The position numbers were made by a program, and so were the translations under genes. From JACVRW01 sp963751105 (lineage in GTDB: Bacteria; Actinomycetota; Thermoleophilia; Solirubrobacterales; Thermoleophilaceae), in the NCBI GenBank assembly GCA_963751105.1, contig CAVVTG010000001.1, positions 806,001 through 870,000 of the forward strand: DNA of 64,000 nucleotides, written 5' to 3'. Positions 27,093 through 35,910 of this stretch are shown piece after piece. The notes below the pieces were generated by a model. It was not told the origin of the DNA. It was given only the letters and a program-made list of their open reading frames with translations, and did not search any database. Every line of letters begins with the position of its first letter. Position 1 is the stretch's first letter.

Positions 27093-27900
27093 TTACCTGG
27101 GAGGTAGGCGCTCGACGAACGCTCGCACCGTCTCGGCGGTCCGGCGGTCGGCCGGGAAGAACGACTCGATCGAGAGCTCGCTGGCCGTGACCTCCACGGC
27201 GGTGCCGAAGGTGGCCACCGTGCTGATGAAGGCGAGCTCGCCGGCCTCGGTGCGCAGGCGGAGGGGGACGGCGATCTCCTGTCCCTGGTGGCCGGGCTCG
27301 TCGCTCGGGAGCCGGATAGCCGCTCAGCTCCTCGTGCAGCGTGGCGAGCGCCGGGTCGCCGCCGCTCAGCGCGATCTGCCGGGCGAGCCGGTCGAGCAGA
27401 TGGGCCCGCCACTCGGCCAGGTTCGCGATCCGCGGCGCCAGCCCTTCGGGATGGAGGCTCAGGCGCAGCACGTTCACCGGCGGCTCGAGCAGGTCCGGCG
27501 CCACCCCGTCCATCAGCAGCCGCACGGCCCGGTTGGCGGCCAGCATCTCCCAGGCGTGGTCGACCACCACCGCTGGATAGGGGTCGTGGCCGTCGAGGAT
27601 CAGGGCGATCGCCTCGCGCACCGGCTCCATTTCGGGATCGGCCAGCTCGCGCTGCTGATAGACCGGCGCGTAGCCGGCGGCGAGCAGGAGGCGGTTGCGG
27701 TCGCGCAACGGCACCTCCAGGCGCTCCGCCAGCTGAAGGACCACGTCAGGACTCGGCCGCGAGCGGCCGGTCTCCACGAAGCTCAGGTGCCGCGCGGACA
27801 CCCCGGCGTCGGCGGCCAGGTCCATCTGGCTCAGGCGCCGCCGCTCGCGCCACTCGCGCAGAAGCGGGCCTACGGTGGGGGTGGCGCCGGCGCTCGCCAT
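27093..27900 (-). CDS. XRE-family MmyB-like transcriptional regulator, frameshifted
   Basis: The N-terminal helix-turn-helix is in LSQMDLAADAGVSARHLSFV, then ETGRSRPSPDVVLQLAERL. A PAS-like ligand-binding domain of the MmyB type follows (VVDHAWEMLAANRAVRLLM). The frame breaks near 27318 after LHEELSGY and resumes as DEPGHQGQEIAVPLRLRT through ASELSIESFFPADRRT to TAA 27093-27095. The ligand for this family is typically fatty-acid-like; here it is unknown. Divergent from the EamA transporter. Confidence 0.88.
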
Positions 27901-27926
27901 GGGTAGGCGACCCTAGCGGCGCGTTC

Positions 27927-27932
27927 TAGCCT
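27927..27932 (+). promoter_or_regulatory. Putative -10 (TAGCCT) of EamA transporter gene
   Basis: TAGCCT ends 7 bases before GTG 27940, fitting a leaderless transcript. This spacing favours GTG 27940 over the in-frame GTG 27934 as the true start. Confidence 0.5.
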
Positions 27933-27939
27933 CGTGGCC

Positions 27940-28869
27940 GTGACTACGTCCACACAGGCCGACCAGCGGGCCGCGGCGGTCACGCCGGACGAGGGTCAGG
28001 CGTTCGCTCCCGCCGACTGGGGCCTGGTGGCGGTGGTGGCCTCGCTGTGGGGGGCCTCGTTCCTGTTCATCGAGATCGGGCTCGAGCACTTCGCCCCGCC
28101 GGTGGTGGCCTTCGCGCGCGTGTTCTTCGGGGCGGCCACGCTGGTCATGCTGCCGGCCGCTCGCCGGGCGGTGCCGCGCTCGGAGTGGAAGCCGATCGCG
28201 CTGCTCGGGGTGATCTGGATCGCCATCCCGTTCGTGCTGTTCGCGGTGGCGCAGCAGTGGATCGAGTCGTCGCTGGCGGCGATGATCAACGCCGGGGCGC
28301 CGCTGTTCACCGCGCTCGTGGCCGCCGTGGTGGTGCGCTCGTTGCCGGGCCGCATACAGGCGGTGGGGCTTCTCATCGGCTTCCTGGGCGTGGTGGCCAT
28401 CACCGCGCCGTCGATCGGGGAGGGCGAGTCCACCACCGTGGGCATCCTGCTGGTGCTGCTGGCCACCTTCCTCTACGGCTGCGCGTTCAATCTGCTCGGC
28501 CCGCTCGGTCGCCGCAACGGCTCGCTTCCGGTGCTGCTGCGCGCTCAGGCCGTGGCGCTCGTGCTGCTGGCGCCGGCCGCCGCGGTGGGCGCCACCGACT
28601 CGGAGTTCGCCTGGTCGAGCCTGGCGGCGATGGTGGCGCTCGGCGCGCTCGGCACCGGCGTGGCCTTCGTGGCGTTCTCCACGCTGCTCGGCCGGGTGGG
28701 CGCCACACGCGGCTCGGTCACCATCTACTTCATCCCGGTGGTGGCGATCGTGCTCGGCGCCCTGCTGCTCGACGAGTCGATCGAGGCCACCGCCGTGCTG
28801 GGCACCGCGCTCGTGCTGACCGGGGCCTTCTTCACCAGCCGCCAGGTGCGCTCGAAGGCGGCGGCATGA
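27940..28869 (+). CDS. DMT superfamily transporter, EamA family
   Basis: 309 residues (311 if GTG 27934 is used). Ten hydrophobic spans in two EamA repeats: the first with LWGASFLFIEIGLEHFAP, the second beginning LLVLLATFLYGCAFNLLG and ending near PVVAIVLGALLLDESIEATA. The conserved ALYLDE-like end of the family is seen in LLLDES. A metabolite exporter of unknown substrate. Its stop overlaps the YkvA gene start by 4 bp. Confidence 0.94.
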   Translation: MTTSTQADQRAAAVTPDEGQAFAPADWGLVAVVASLWGASFLFIEIGLEHFAPPVVAFARVFFGAATLVMLPAARRAVPRSEWKPIALLGVIWIAIPFVLFAVAQQWIESSLAAMINAGAPLFTALVAAVVVRSLPGRIQAVGLLIGFLGVVAITAPSIGEGESTTVGILLVLLATFLYGCAFNLLGPLGRRNGSLPVLLRAQAVALVLLAPAAAVGATDSEFAWSSLAAMVALGALGTGVAFVAFSTLLGRVGATRGSVTIYFIPVVAIVLGALLLDESIEATAVLGTALVLTGAFFTSRQVRSKAAA

Positions 28870-29282
28870 GCCTGACCACGCTGGCGATCGCGTTCGGCGT
28901 CTGTCTCCTCGTCTACCTCGTCTTCCTCGGGGCGCTGCTGCTCGCCGGGCGGCGCCGCGAGGCGACCGCCTACGCGCGCCTCGTCCCCGACGCTCTCGGG
29001 CTCTTCGGCCGGCTCGCCCGCGATCCCGAGGTGCCGCGGGGTGCCAAGCTGCTCGTACTCGTCGCGCTCGCCTACCTCGCGCTGCCTTTTGATCTGGTGC
29101 CCGACTTCATCCCGATAGTGGGAGCGCTCGACGACGTGCTGGTGGTGGTCCTCGTACTCCGGGTGGTGCTGGCCGCCAGCGGCCCGGAGCTGGTGCGCAG
29201 GCACTGGCGTGGCCCGCCGGAAACGCTGGGCCTGGTACTGCGCGCCAGCACGGGGAGGCAGCCGCTGTCGCGCGTCGAATGA
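28866..29282 (+). CDS. YkvA family membrane protein (DUF1232)
   Basis: 138 residues from ATG 28866, overlapping the EamA stop (ATGA). An N-terminal helix (LAIAFGVCLLVYLVFLGALL) is followed by the DUF1232 core: VPRGAKLLVLVALAYLALPF then DLVPDFIPIVGALDD, the invariant signature of the family. Function unknown. Confidence 0.9.
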   Translation: MSLTTLAIAFGVCLLVYLVFLGALLLAGRRREATAYARLVPDALGLFGRLARDPEVPRGAKLLVLVALAYLALPFDLVPDFIPIVGALDDVLVVVLVLRVVLAASGPELVRRHWRGPPETLGLVLRASTGRQPLSRVE

Positions 29283-29289
29283 GGCCGCG

Positions 29290-29926
29290 ATGGCGGACGA
29301 CGAGCGCGACGCGGCCTTCCTCACCTCGCTCACCACCGAGCACTTCGGCCTCGCGGGAGCGCGCTCCACGCACGGTGAGCGAGAGCGCCGGCCGGTCGGC
29401 GCTCTTCCTGGCCTCGGTGTCGAGCACCCTGATAGCGCTCGGGTTCGTGGCCCAGGTGGCCGACGAGACGTTTCGCCTGTTCGCCCTCGCCGCGCTGCCG
29501 ATCCTCGCGTTTCTGGGCCTCGCGACCTTCGTGCGCGTGCTCGAGAACTCCATCGAGGATCTCTTCTACGCCCGGGCCATCGGGCGCATCCGCCAGTACT
29601 ACGTCGAGCAGGCCGGACCGGAGCGCAGTCACTACTTCATGCTCGAGCCGGGCGACTCGATCGAGGTGGCCCTGCGCAACATGGCCGTCGAGCCCGGGCG
29701 CTGGCAGATCTACTTCACCAACCAGGCCATGGTCTCCGTGGTCAACTCCGCCGTGATCGGTGGCGGGCTGGCCATCGCCGGGGGCGCGCTGGGCCTCTCC
29801 GACGAGGTGGCGGTGGCGGTCGGCGTGGCCGCCCTCGTCGTGTCGGTGGTGGCCCACCAGCGCTATGCGCGGCGCCGTTTCGAGCGCAGCGTGCCGGAGA
29901 TCGAGGCGCTCATTCAGGACGACTGA
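29290..29926 (+). CDS. Membrane protein of unknown function, frameshifted near N-terminus
   Basis: ATG 29290 opens with ADDERDAAFLTSLTTEHFGL. One base too many near 29375 moves the frame, after which TVSESAGRSALFLASVSSTL continues with two hydrophobic helices, a soluble middle (YFMLEPGDSIEVALRNMAVE) and two more helices before ALIQDD. The N-terminal piece fits the downstream part perfectly, so the gene is one unit. A conserved hypothetical protein; no function assigned. It follows YkvA by 7 bp and is probably cotranscribed. Confidence 0.7.
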
Positions 29927-29946
29927 GCGCTGTCGCAGCGAACCGC

Positions 29947-29952
29947 TAGGTT
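29947..29952 (+). promoter_or_regulatory. Putative -10 (TAGGTT) of secreted lipase gene
   Basis: TAGGTT would place the transcription start near 29959, giving a leader of about 32 nt that contains the strong ribosome binding site GAGGGGAG 9 bases before GTG 29991. Confidence 0.4.
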
Positions 29953-29990
29953 CTCGCAGCGACGCTGCAAGTTTCAGAGGGGAGATCGGA

Positions 29991-31385
29991 GTGAGCGGGA
30001 GCATCGCGGTACGCCGCCGGGGGGCGGTTGTGGGGTTGGCGCTGGGAATCCTGCTGGCCGGATTCGCGCCCTCGGCCGGCGCGAAGACGTCGTTCGAGCG
30101 GATCAAGGGCTTCCCCGCCGCCGGTACGCCGGCCAAGTACAACAAGGTGGGCATCCTCAAGGTCGGCTCGCCCCGCGCCAAGAACGTGCTCGTTCTGAAC
30201 CCCGGCACCTCCGCGAGCGCCGCCTACTTCGCCCCGCTGGCGCGCACCGTCGCCCGGCAGGCTCCGGGCTGGCAGGTCTGGGCGATCAACCGGCGCGAGA
30301 ACCTGCTCGAGGATCACTCGGTGGCGAACCTGGCCAAGACGGGCCAGGTCAGCGGCCAGCGGCTGTTCGACTACTACCTCGGCTACCTGACCAATCCGGC
30401 GGTCACCGATCACTACACGGCCGTCCCGGACTCGTCGGTCCCGTTCGCGCGGGAGTGGGGCATGCGCGTGACCGTCGAGGACCTGCGCCGCGTGGTCAAG
30501 AAGGCCCAGCGGCGCGGCGGCGAGGTGGTGGTGGGCGGTCATTCGCTCGGCGGCTCCATCACCACGGCCTACGCCACCTGGGACTTCAACGGCAGCGCGG
30601 GCGCCAGCGGGTTGGGCGGTCTCGTCTACATCGACGGTGGCAGCAACCCAGAGCCGGTCAGCGCCGAGCAGGCGACGCAGTCGCTCCAGGAACTCGCCGG
30701 CGAGTCTCCCTGGCTGGCCTTCGGCGGTATCACCGCGCCCTTCGCCGGGCTGTTCAACATCGTGGGTTCGACCCTGGCCCGCGTCGAGCCCGACGCTCCG
30801 TCACCGTTGCAGGACTGGCCTCTCCTGCCGGGCAACCTGAACGCGCCGGTGAGGGTCACCAACGAGGCCGGCTACGGGTACTCGCTGGACAGCAACACCT
30901 CGCCGCCCAGCCTCGTCGCCGCCCAGGCCCATCTCGGCCGTCTTGCCGATGCCGGAGACCCGCGCGGTTGGGCGCGGGCCGGGGCACTCACTCCGGTGCA
31001 GCGCTTCGCGGCCATGTTCTCCGGTACCGGACTGAGGAGCCAGGACGGCACCGCGTGGTATCACCCGCGCCGGCTCAGCCTCGACTCGGGCGCGGTGGCT
31101 GCCGGCAACGCGAACCCGGCGCAGGAGGTGCTCGACGTGCGCGCCACCCACGGTGACGATCTCGGCGACCTGCGCATCTACGCCTTCGGCGCGCAGCTCG
31201 GCGGCGACCGCGTGCTGGCGGCCGCCCGCGGACTCGCCGAGCAGTCGGGCATCCCGCGCCGCCGGCTGACGCTCGTCGACCGTGCGTCCACCTACTCCCA
31301 CAACGACCCTAACTCGGCCGCCCCACGCAACGAGTTCGTGAGGCGGCTTGTTCCCTACCTGCGCCGGGTGGCGCTCAACCGCTAG
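29991..31385 (+). CDS. Secreted alpha/beta-hydrolase (lipase-like)
   Basis: 464 residues from GTG 29991, with a good ribosome binding site. Signal peptide GAVVGLALGILLAGFAPSAG. The nucleophile elbow GGHSLGGSI (about residue 182-190) is the classic GxSxG motif; an Asp in YIDGG and a C-terminal His in TYSHNDPNS could complete the triad. VLNPGTSASAAYF may form the oxyanion region. An extracellular hydrolase of unknown ester substrate. Its 3' end overlaps the convergent gene by 4 bp. Confidence 0.85.
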   Translation: MSGSIAVRRRGAVVGLALGILLAGFAPSAGAKTSFERIKGFPAAGTPAKYNKVGILKVGSPRAKNVLVLNPGTSASAAYFAPLARTVARQAPGWQVWAINRRENLLEDHSVANLAKTGQVSGQRLFDYYLGYLTNPAVTDHYTAVPDSSVPFAREWGMRVTVEDLRRVVKKAQRRGGEVVVGGHSLGGSITTAYATWDFNGSAGASGLGGLVYIDGGSNPEPVSAEQATQSLQELAGESPWLAFGGITAPFAGLFNIVGSTLARVEPDAPSPLQDWPLLPGNLNAPVRVTNEAGYGYSLDSNTSPPSLVAAQAHLGRLADAGDPRGWARAGALTPVQRFAAMFSGTGLRSQDGTAWYHPRRLSLDSGAVAAGNANPAQEVLDVRATHGDDLGDLRIYAFGAQLGGDRVLAAARGLAEQSGIPRRRLTLVDRASTYSHNDPNSAAPRNEFVRRLVPYLRRVALNR

Positions 31386-31741
31386 TCGTCGTCACCACCG
31401 CTGCGGTCGTCCACGCGACCCGAGCGCTCCACCTCGACCGCCACCCAGCGGCCGTCTCGCCGGCGCACCTTGGCCTCGATGTTGCGCGCTCCCACGCGAA
31501 GCCCGGCGAAGCCGGCGATCCGCTCGAAGCGCGTGTTGCGGTTCACGAACACGCGGAAGGTTCCGCTCTCGTCGTCGCGTAGCCGGAACGAGCGCGCGGC
31601 GCTGTTCTTGGATATGACCGTGCCGTCGAACTCGCGCAGAGCAGCGGTGCCCGAGGGGGCCGCGGCGCCGGCAGGACCGGAGGCGACGGCCGCCACGGAG
31701 GCGGCGGCGAGGATGATGAGTAGGGCAAACCTGCGTCTCAT
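31382..31741 (-). CDS. Small exported protein, DUF5666-like
   Basis: 119 residues from ATG 31739-31741, chosen because GGAGGT lies 7 bases upstream. Signal peptide RRRFALLIILAAASVAAVAS. The mature part is a single beta-rich domain (FDGTVISKNSAARSFRLRD, ARNIEAKVRRRDGRWVAVEV) with an OB-like pattern and an acidic tail (DDRSGGDDD). Family assignment is tentative. Confidence 0.65.
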   Translation of the reverse strand: MRRRFALLIILAAASVAAVASGPAGAAAPSGTAALREFDGTVISKNSAARSFRLRDDESGTFRVFVNRNTRFERIAGFAGLRVGARNIEAKVRRRDGRWVAVEVERSGRVDDRSGGDDD

Positions 31742-31851
31742 TTCAATGACCTCCATCGATTGACTCCACGAGTGTGCTCGGAGGCCATCAAGCCCCGGCC
31801 CAGGTCAGGGCAAAGCTTTGGTAAGCAAGGTTGGGTGCGAGAATTCATGGG

Positions 31852-32283
31852 GTGAACGACGAGCCTTCGACTTCCGGCGGCTGCCTCTGCGGAGGCGTCC
31901 GCTTCGAGCTAACCGAGCCGGCCAGGGCCGCCGGCTACTGCCACTGCACGCGCTGCCAGCGGCGCGCCGGATCGGGCTCGTCCGCGCAGGCCCGGATCGA
32001 CGGCCGCACCTTCCGGCTGCTCCAGGGAGAGGACCTGGTCCAGTGCTGGCGACATCCCGAGGGTGGGTTCGAGAAGTGCTTCTGCCGCAACTGCGGGGCG
32101 CATCTGTTCAGCCGCGACCCAGATGACCCGAGACAGATGAGCGTCCGGCTACCCGCCTTCGACGGCGATCCGGGCGTCCGGCCGAGCTGGCGCGCCCACG
32201 TGACCAGCGCGGCGGTCTGGGAGCCGGTCCCCGACGACGGTCTGGAGCGCTTCGAAAGCAACATGCCACGGCCCTCCTTCTAG
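31852..32283 (+). CDS. GFA family protein (glutathione-dependent formaldehyde-activating fold)
   Basis: 143 residues from GTG 31852; an in-frame TTG at 31831 is possible but less likely. Zinc ligands are in order: GGCLCGGVRFEL, CHCTRCQRRAGS and CFCRNCGAHLFS, the three cysteine clusters of the GFA/Mss4-like fold. Many members are not true formaldehyde-activating enzymes, so only the fold is claimed. It overlaps the convergent SpoIIAA-like gene by 4 bp. Confidence 0.9.
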   Translation: MNDEPSTSGGCLCGGVRFELTEPARAAGYCHCTRCQRRAGSGSSAQARIDGRTFRLLQGEDLVQCWRHPEGGFEKCFCRNCGAHLFSRDPDDPRQMSVRLPAFDGDPGVRPSWRAHVTSAAVWEPVPDDGLERFESNMPRPSF

Positions 32284-32651
32284 GCGCCCACCCACGTCTT
32301 GGCCTGCCCGACCTCGGCCACCGGAAAGGTCCTGAAGTCGCCGGGGATCATCCAGCCGAACAGCCGCGCCGACTCGACCAGCCAGGTCTGATCGCTCACG
32401 AACGCGGTGCGCTTCCAGTTCGCGCGATGCGCGACGGTCATGTCGAAGCCCGCCTTGGCGTCGGCCCACAGGGCGCCGGGATCCATCCGCTCGAGCTCGT
32501 CGACCAGGAAGAGGGTTCGCATCTCGCCTCCGTTCTCGGCTGCCTTCGTCAGGGCCGGGACGAGCACGTCCGCGTAGTCGGCACGCTCGATCCGCCCCCA
32601 TAGGCGGAAGCCGAGCGTGCCGGCGGGCATGGGTGAGATGGCCTCGATCAT
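32280..32651 (-). CDS. SpoIIAA-like STAS domain protein
   Basis: 123 residues: TLGFRLWGRIERADYADVL, a central strand MRTLFLVDELERMDPGALW and AKTWVGA at the end match the SpoIIAA-like family (PF11964 type), which has a STAS fold but usually lacks the phosphorylated serine of true anti-anti-sigma factors. Role unknown. It lies 13 bp after the PspC-domain gene on the same strand. Confidence 0.75.
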   Translation of the reverse strand: MIEAISPMPAGTLGFRLWGRIERADYADVLVPALTKAAENGGEMRTLFLVDELERMDPGALWADAKAGFDMTVAHRANWKRTAFVSDQTWLVESARLFGWMIPGDFRTFPVAEVGQAKTWVGA

Positions 32652-32664
32652 CGGGCGGCCGATG

Positions 32665-32931
32665 CTAGTGAGGCGCGGTCGGCTCGCTCTCCTTTGGCAT
32701 CAGCACCCACAGCGCCACGTAGATCAGCGGCGTGAGCAACAGGACGCCGGCGACCATCAGGAGGCGCATCACGAAGCGGTCGACTCCGTAGCGCCGCGCC
32801 AGGCCGGCCGAGACGCCGGACAGCACGCGATATTCGCGCGGCCTCGTCAGGCCCTGAGCGGCAAACCAGGCTCGTGCGCTCGAGAACGAGGCACGCGGGG
32901 CGGGGGTGGAGGCTGTGGTGGTGGAGCTCAT
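32665..32931 (-). CDS. PspC domain protein
   Basis: 88 residues. The PspC core is RVLSGVSAGLARRYGVDRFV, followed by a membrane helix (RLLMVAGVLLLTPLIYVALW). PspC proteins sit in the membrane and take part in envelope-stress signalling in other bacteria. No PspA or PspB gene is nearby. Confidence 0.9.
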   Translation of the reverse strand: MSSTTTASTPAPRASFSSARAWFAAQGLTRPREYRVLSGVSAGLARRYGVDRFVMRLLMVAGVLLLTPLIYVALWVLMPKESEPTAPH

Positions 32932-33097
32932 CGGTCAATCCTCGGTTTCGGGAACGCCGTCAGCATCGCCGCGCAGCGGCCCTCGAACCGTGCGGCCACC
33001 AGGGGTCTCGAGGTGCGGAGAACCCCCGCTTGCGCTCCCCGCGTGGACTGTCAGATACTGGGCCGGCCGACGCACCGCTACGACAGGAGGAAGCCGC

Positions 33098-33403
33098 ATG
33101 CACGCCCGGGTGGCAACGTTCGAGGGAGGCGACCCTGACCAGATCAAGCAGGTGGTCGAGGAGATCCAGCAGCGCGCGGAGTCGGGACCGCCGGAGGGTG
33201 TCCCGGCGGTCGGCCTGATGCTGCTTCACAGCGCGGACGAAGGCCGGATGATGAACATCACGCTGTTCGAGACCGAGGACGACCTGCGGCAGGGCGACGA
33301 GACCCTGAACGCGATGAGCCCCCCGGTCCCGGGCACGATGGGCCGGCGCACGTCAGTCGTGCACTACGAGGTCGGCGTGAAGCTCGACGCGCCCGCGGGC
33401 TGA
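33098..33403 (+). CDS. Small protein, antibiotic biosynthesis monooxygenase-like
   Basis: 101 residues from ATG 33098 with a strong AGGAGGAAG ribosome binding site 5 bases upstream. ARVATFEGGDPDQIKQVVE and GLMLLHSADEGRMMNITLF suggest a dimeric alpha/beta (ferredoxin-like) barrel of the ABM type. It precedes an LLM flavin oxidoreductase by 21 bp and may be cotranscribed with it. Function not established. Confidence 0.65.
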   Translation: MHARVATFEGGDPDQIKQVVEEIQQRAESGPPEGVPAVGLMLLHSADEGRMMNITLFETEDDLRQGDETLNAMSPPVPGTMGRRTSVVHYEVGVKLDAPAG

Positions 33404-33424
33404 CCCTCCGGTCGCCTCGATCCC

Positions 33425-34411
33425 ATGGTCGGCTGCGGCGTCACGCCCTTCCAAACCGATCCCGACGCGACCCTCCGGTTGGCCCAGCGGGCGGAGGAGC
33501 TCGGCTACGGTCGCTTCGGCAGCGCCGAGGGGTGGGCGCAGGACGCGGTCGTGCTGCTCACGCGGATCGCGGGCGTGACCTCGCGGATTGGACTCGCCAC
33601 CGCAGTGCTGTCGGTCTGGAGCCGGACGCCGGGCGCGATCGCAATGGCGGCCGCGGGCCTCCAGCGAGCGTCGGACGGCCGCTTCATGCTCGGCCTGGGC
33701 GCCAGCAGCCCGCCGCTGGTGGAGGGCCTGCACGGCCTCACGTGGGGACGTCCGGTCGATCGCATGCGCACGACGCTCGTCGCGACTCGGGCGCTGCTGG
33801 AGGGTGAGCGGCTGCCGCTCCCACGGGAGGGCGTGAGGCCGCTGCGGCTGGGCGCACCGCCCGACGCTCCCGTTCCGATCACACTCGCAGCGCTCGCGCC
33901 GGACTCGGTCCGGCTCGCGGGGGAACTCGCCGATCACTGGCTCCCCTTCCTCTGGGCCCGTTCGCGGCTGGATGACGGCCGGGCGCTCCTCGCCGAGGGC
34001 GAGGCGGTGGCCGAGGGTGGTGGCAAGACCGGAGTCATCGCCAGCGTTCCCCTGGCAGTCGGGAGCAACGAGGAAGAGGCGCGGCAGATCGCGGCCGGCT
34101 GGCTGCTCGCGTACCTCACGCGCATGGGCCCGGTCTACCCGCGCATCCTCCGGGAGCAGTTCGGCTTCGCGAGCGAGGTCGACGCCCTGCTCGAGGCGAA
34201 CGGCGGCGAGGCCCCGCCGCGGTTGCCGCCCGCGGCGGAGAGGCTCGCACGCGAGGTCACCGTCATGGCCACCTACGACGACGCGCCACAGGCCGTTCGG
34301 CAGTGGCTGGAGGCCGGCGCGGACGAGATCGACCTGGTATTGCCGCCGGGCGTCGCCGAGCGACAGCATCTGGACATGCTCGAAGCCGCAGCCCCCGCGA
34401 CCGGTCCGTGA
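33425..34411 (+). CDS. LLM class flavin-dependent oxidoreductase (second)
   Basis: 328 residues. GVTPFQTDPDATLRLAQRAE and GYGRFGSAEGWAQDAVVLLT form the N-terminal part of the luciferase-like barrel. FMLGLGASSPPLVEGLHG and ALAPDSVRLAGELADHWLP are typical of the F420-dependent branch. Substrate unknown. The histidine kinase GTG start overlaps its stop (GTGA). Confidence 0.9.
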   Translation: MVGCGVTPFQTDPDATLRLAQRAEELGYGRFGSAEGWAQDAVVLLTRIAGVTSRIGLATAVLSVWSRTPGAIAMAAAGLQRASDGRFMLGLGASSPPLVEGLHGLTWGRPVDRMRTTLVATRALLEGERLPLPREGVRPLRLGAPPDAPVPITLAALAPDSVRLAGELADHWLPFLWARSRLDDGRALLAEGEAVAEGGGKTGVIASVPLAVGSNEEEARQIAAGWLLAYLTRMGPVYPRILREQFGFASEVDALLEANGGEAPPRLPPAAERLAREVTVMATYDDAPQAVRQWLEAGADEIDLVLPPGVAERQHLDMLEAAAPATGP

Positions 34412-35885
34412 ATCCCCTTCGCCGTGCCCTGATCGGGCTGGGCGTGGCGGGGATCGTCATCGGCATCCCGATGACGGTCGTGATCGCCACCAGCGACCAC
34501 ACCAACCTCAGGGGTCTGATGGCCGGGCTGTCGTTGCTCGTGGCCTGGTCGTTTCTCGGTACCGGCCTGTACGCATGGGACCGGCGCCCGGACAACCTGA
34601 CCGGGCCGCTGATGGTCGGCGCTCGCGTTCAGCTGGGTGCTCGCCGGCCTGTCGGCCTCGAACGTCGCCGGCGTATTCATCGCCGGGACGCTGCTGAACG
34701 GGCTCCCGTTCGCCATCCTCACCCACCTTCTGTTCGCGTTCCCGAGCGGGCGGCTGCAGCGCCGCTCGGACCGCGTGTTCGTGGGGCTCGGGTACTTCGT
34801 GACCACGGTCGCGCCGCCGATCGGAATCCTGTTCTTCGATCCGGCGGTGTCCGACGACTGCCCGGACTGCCCGGACAACCCGCTGCTGATCTGGAACAAC
34901 CAGGACCTCCTCGACGTGCTGGTCACGATCCAGAGCGCGCTCGCCGCGGTCGTGCTCGGCGCGCTGATCTGGCGACTGGTGCGACGCCGTCACGAGTCCG
35001 ACGACCCGAACGATCGCGTCCGCGAAGCGCCGGTCTGGTGGGCGGGCGGCGCGACGCTGCTGTTGGTGATCGCGGTGCTGGCCACCAACGTGGCACCCGA
35101 GGAGGGCAACGTCGACGACTACCTCTTCGCCGCCGCGCTGGCGGTGCTCGCGACCGTGCCCTACGCGTTCTTGCTGGGCGTGCTGCGCTCCAAGCTCTGG
35201 GAGGCCGATGTGGTGGCTGACGAGAACGTGCGCCTCGACGCCGAGCTCCAGGCACGCCTGGACGAGCTGCGCGAGTCGCGGGCCCGCATCGTGGAAGCGG
35301 GCTATGCCGAGCGCCGCCGCGTGGAACGCGACCTGCACGACGGCGCGCAGCAGCGCCTCGTCGCCCTCGCGCTCCAGCTGCGGATGGTGCGCTCGAAGCT
35401 GCAGAGCGATCCCGCGGGAGCGACCGGGCTCCTCGACGAGGCCACGCGTGAGCTGGCCGACGCGACCGAGGAGCTGCGCGAGCTGGCGCGTGGCATCCAC
35501 CCGCCGGTGCTCACCGACCGTGGGCTCGTGGCCGCGCTGGAGGCGCTGGCCAACCGGGCGCCTCTGCCCGTCACGGTCGAGGCCAGGGAGGCCGAGCGAG
35601 CGCCGGAGGCGGTGGAGGCCGCCGCCTACTTCGTCGTGTCGGAGGCGCTGACCAACGTGGCCCGCCACGCCGGCGCCGGGACGTGCGGTCGTGCGCGTGG
35701 GGCGGCGCGACGGCCTGCTGTGCGTGGAGATCGAGGACGACGGTACGGGTGGCGCCGACGTGTCCGGCGGGTCAGGCCTGCGCGGGCTGGCCGACCGCGT
35801 CGGCGCGCTGGACGGCGCCCTCGAGGTGGAGAGCCCGGCCGGCCGCGGAACCACCGTGCGGGCGCGCCTACCGGTGCGCGGCTAG
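34408..35885 (+). CDS. NarL/DegS-class sensor histidine kinase, two frameshifts
   Basis: The N-terminal half has six to eight membrane spans (VAGIVIGIPMTVVIATSD onward). A first break occurs near 34620. A HisKA_3 dimerisation domain follows with the phosphoacceptor in ERRRVERDLHDGAQQR, then LARGIHPPVLTDRGLVAALE, typical of actinobacterial DegS-type kinases. A second break lies near 35685, after SEALTNVARHAGA (N-box); the end reads GGSGLRGLADRVGALDG (G-box). Total length exceeds a multiple of three by two, consistent with two inserted bases. No response regulator is adjacent. Confidence 0.85.
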
Positions 35886-35910
35886 GTCTGCAAAGCGGTC
35901 AGCGGGGGGG

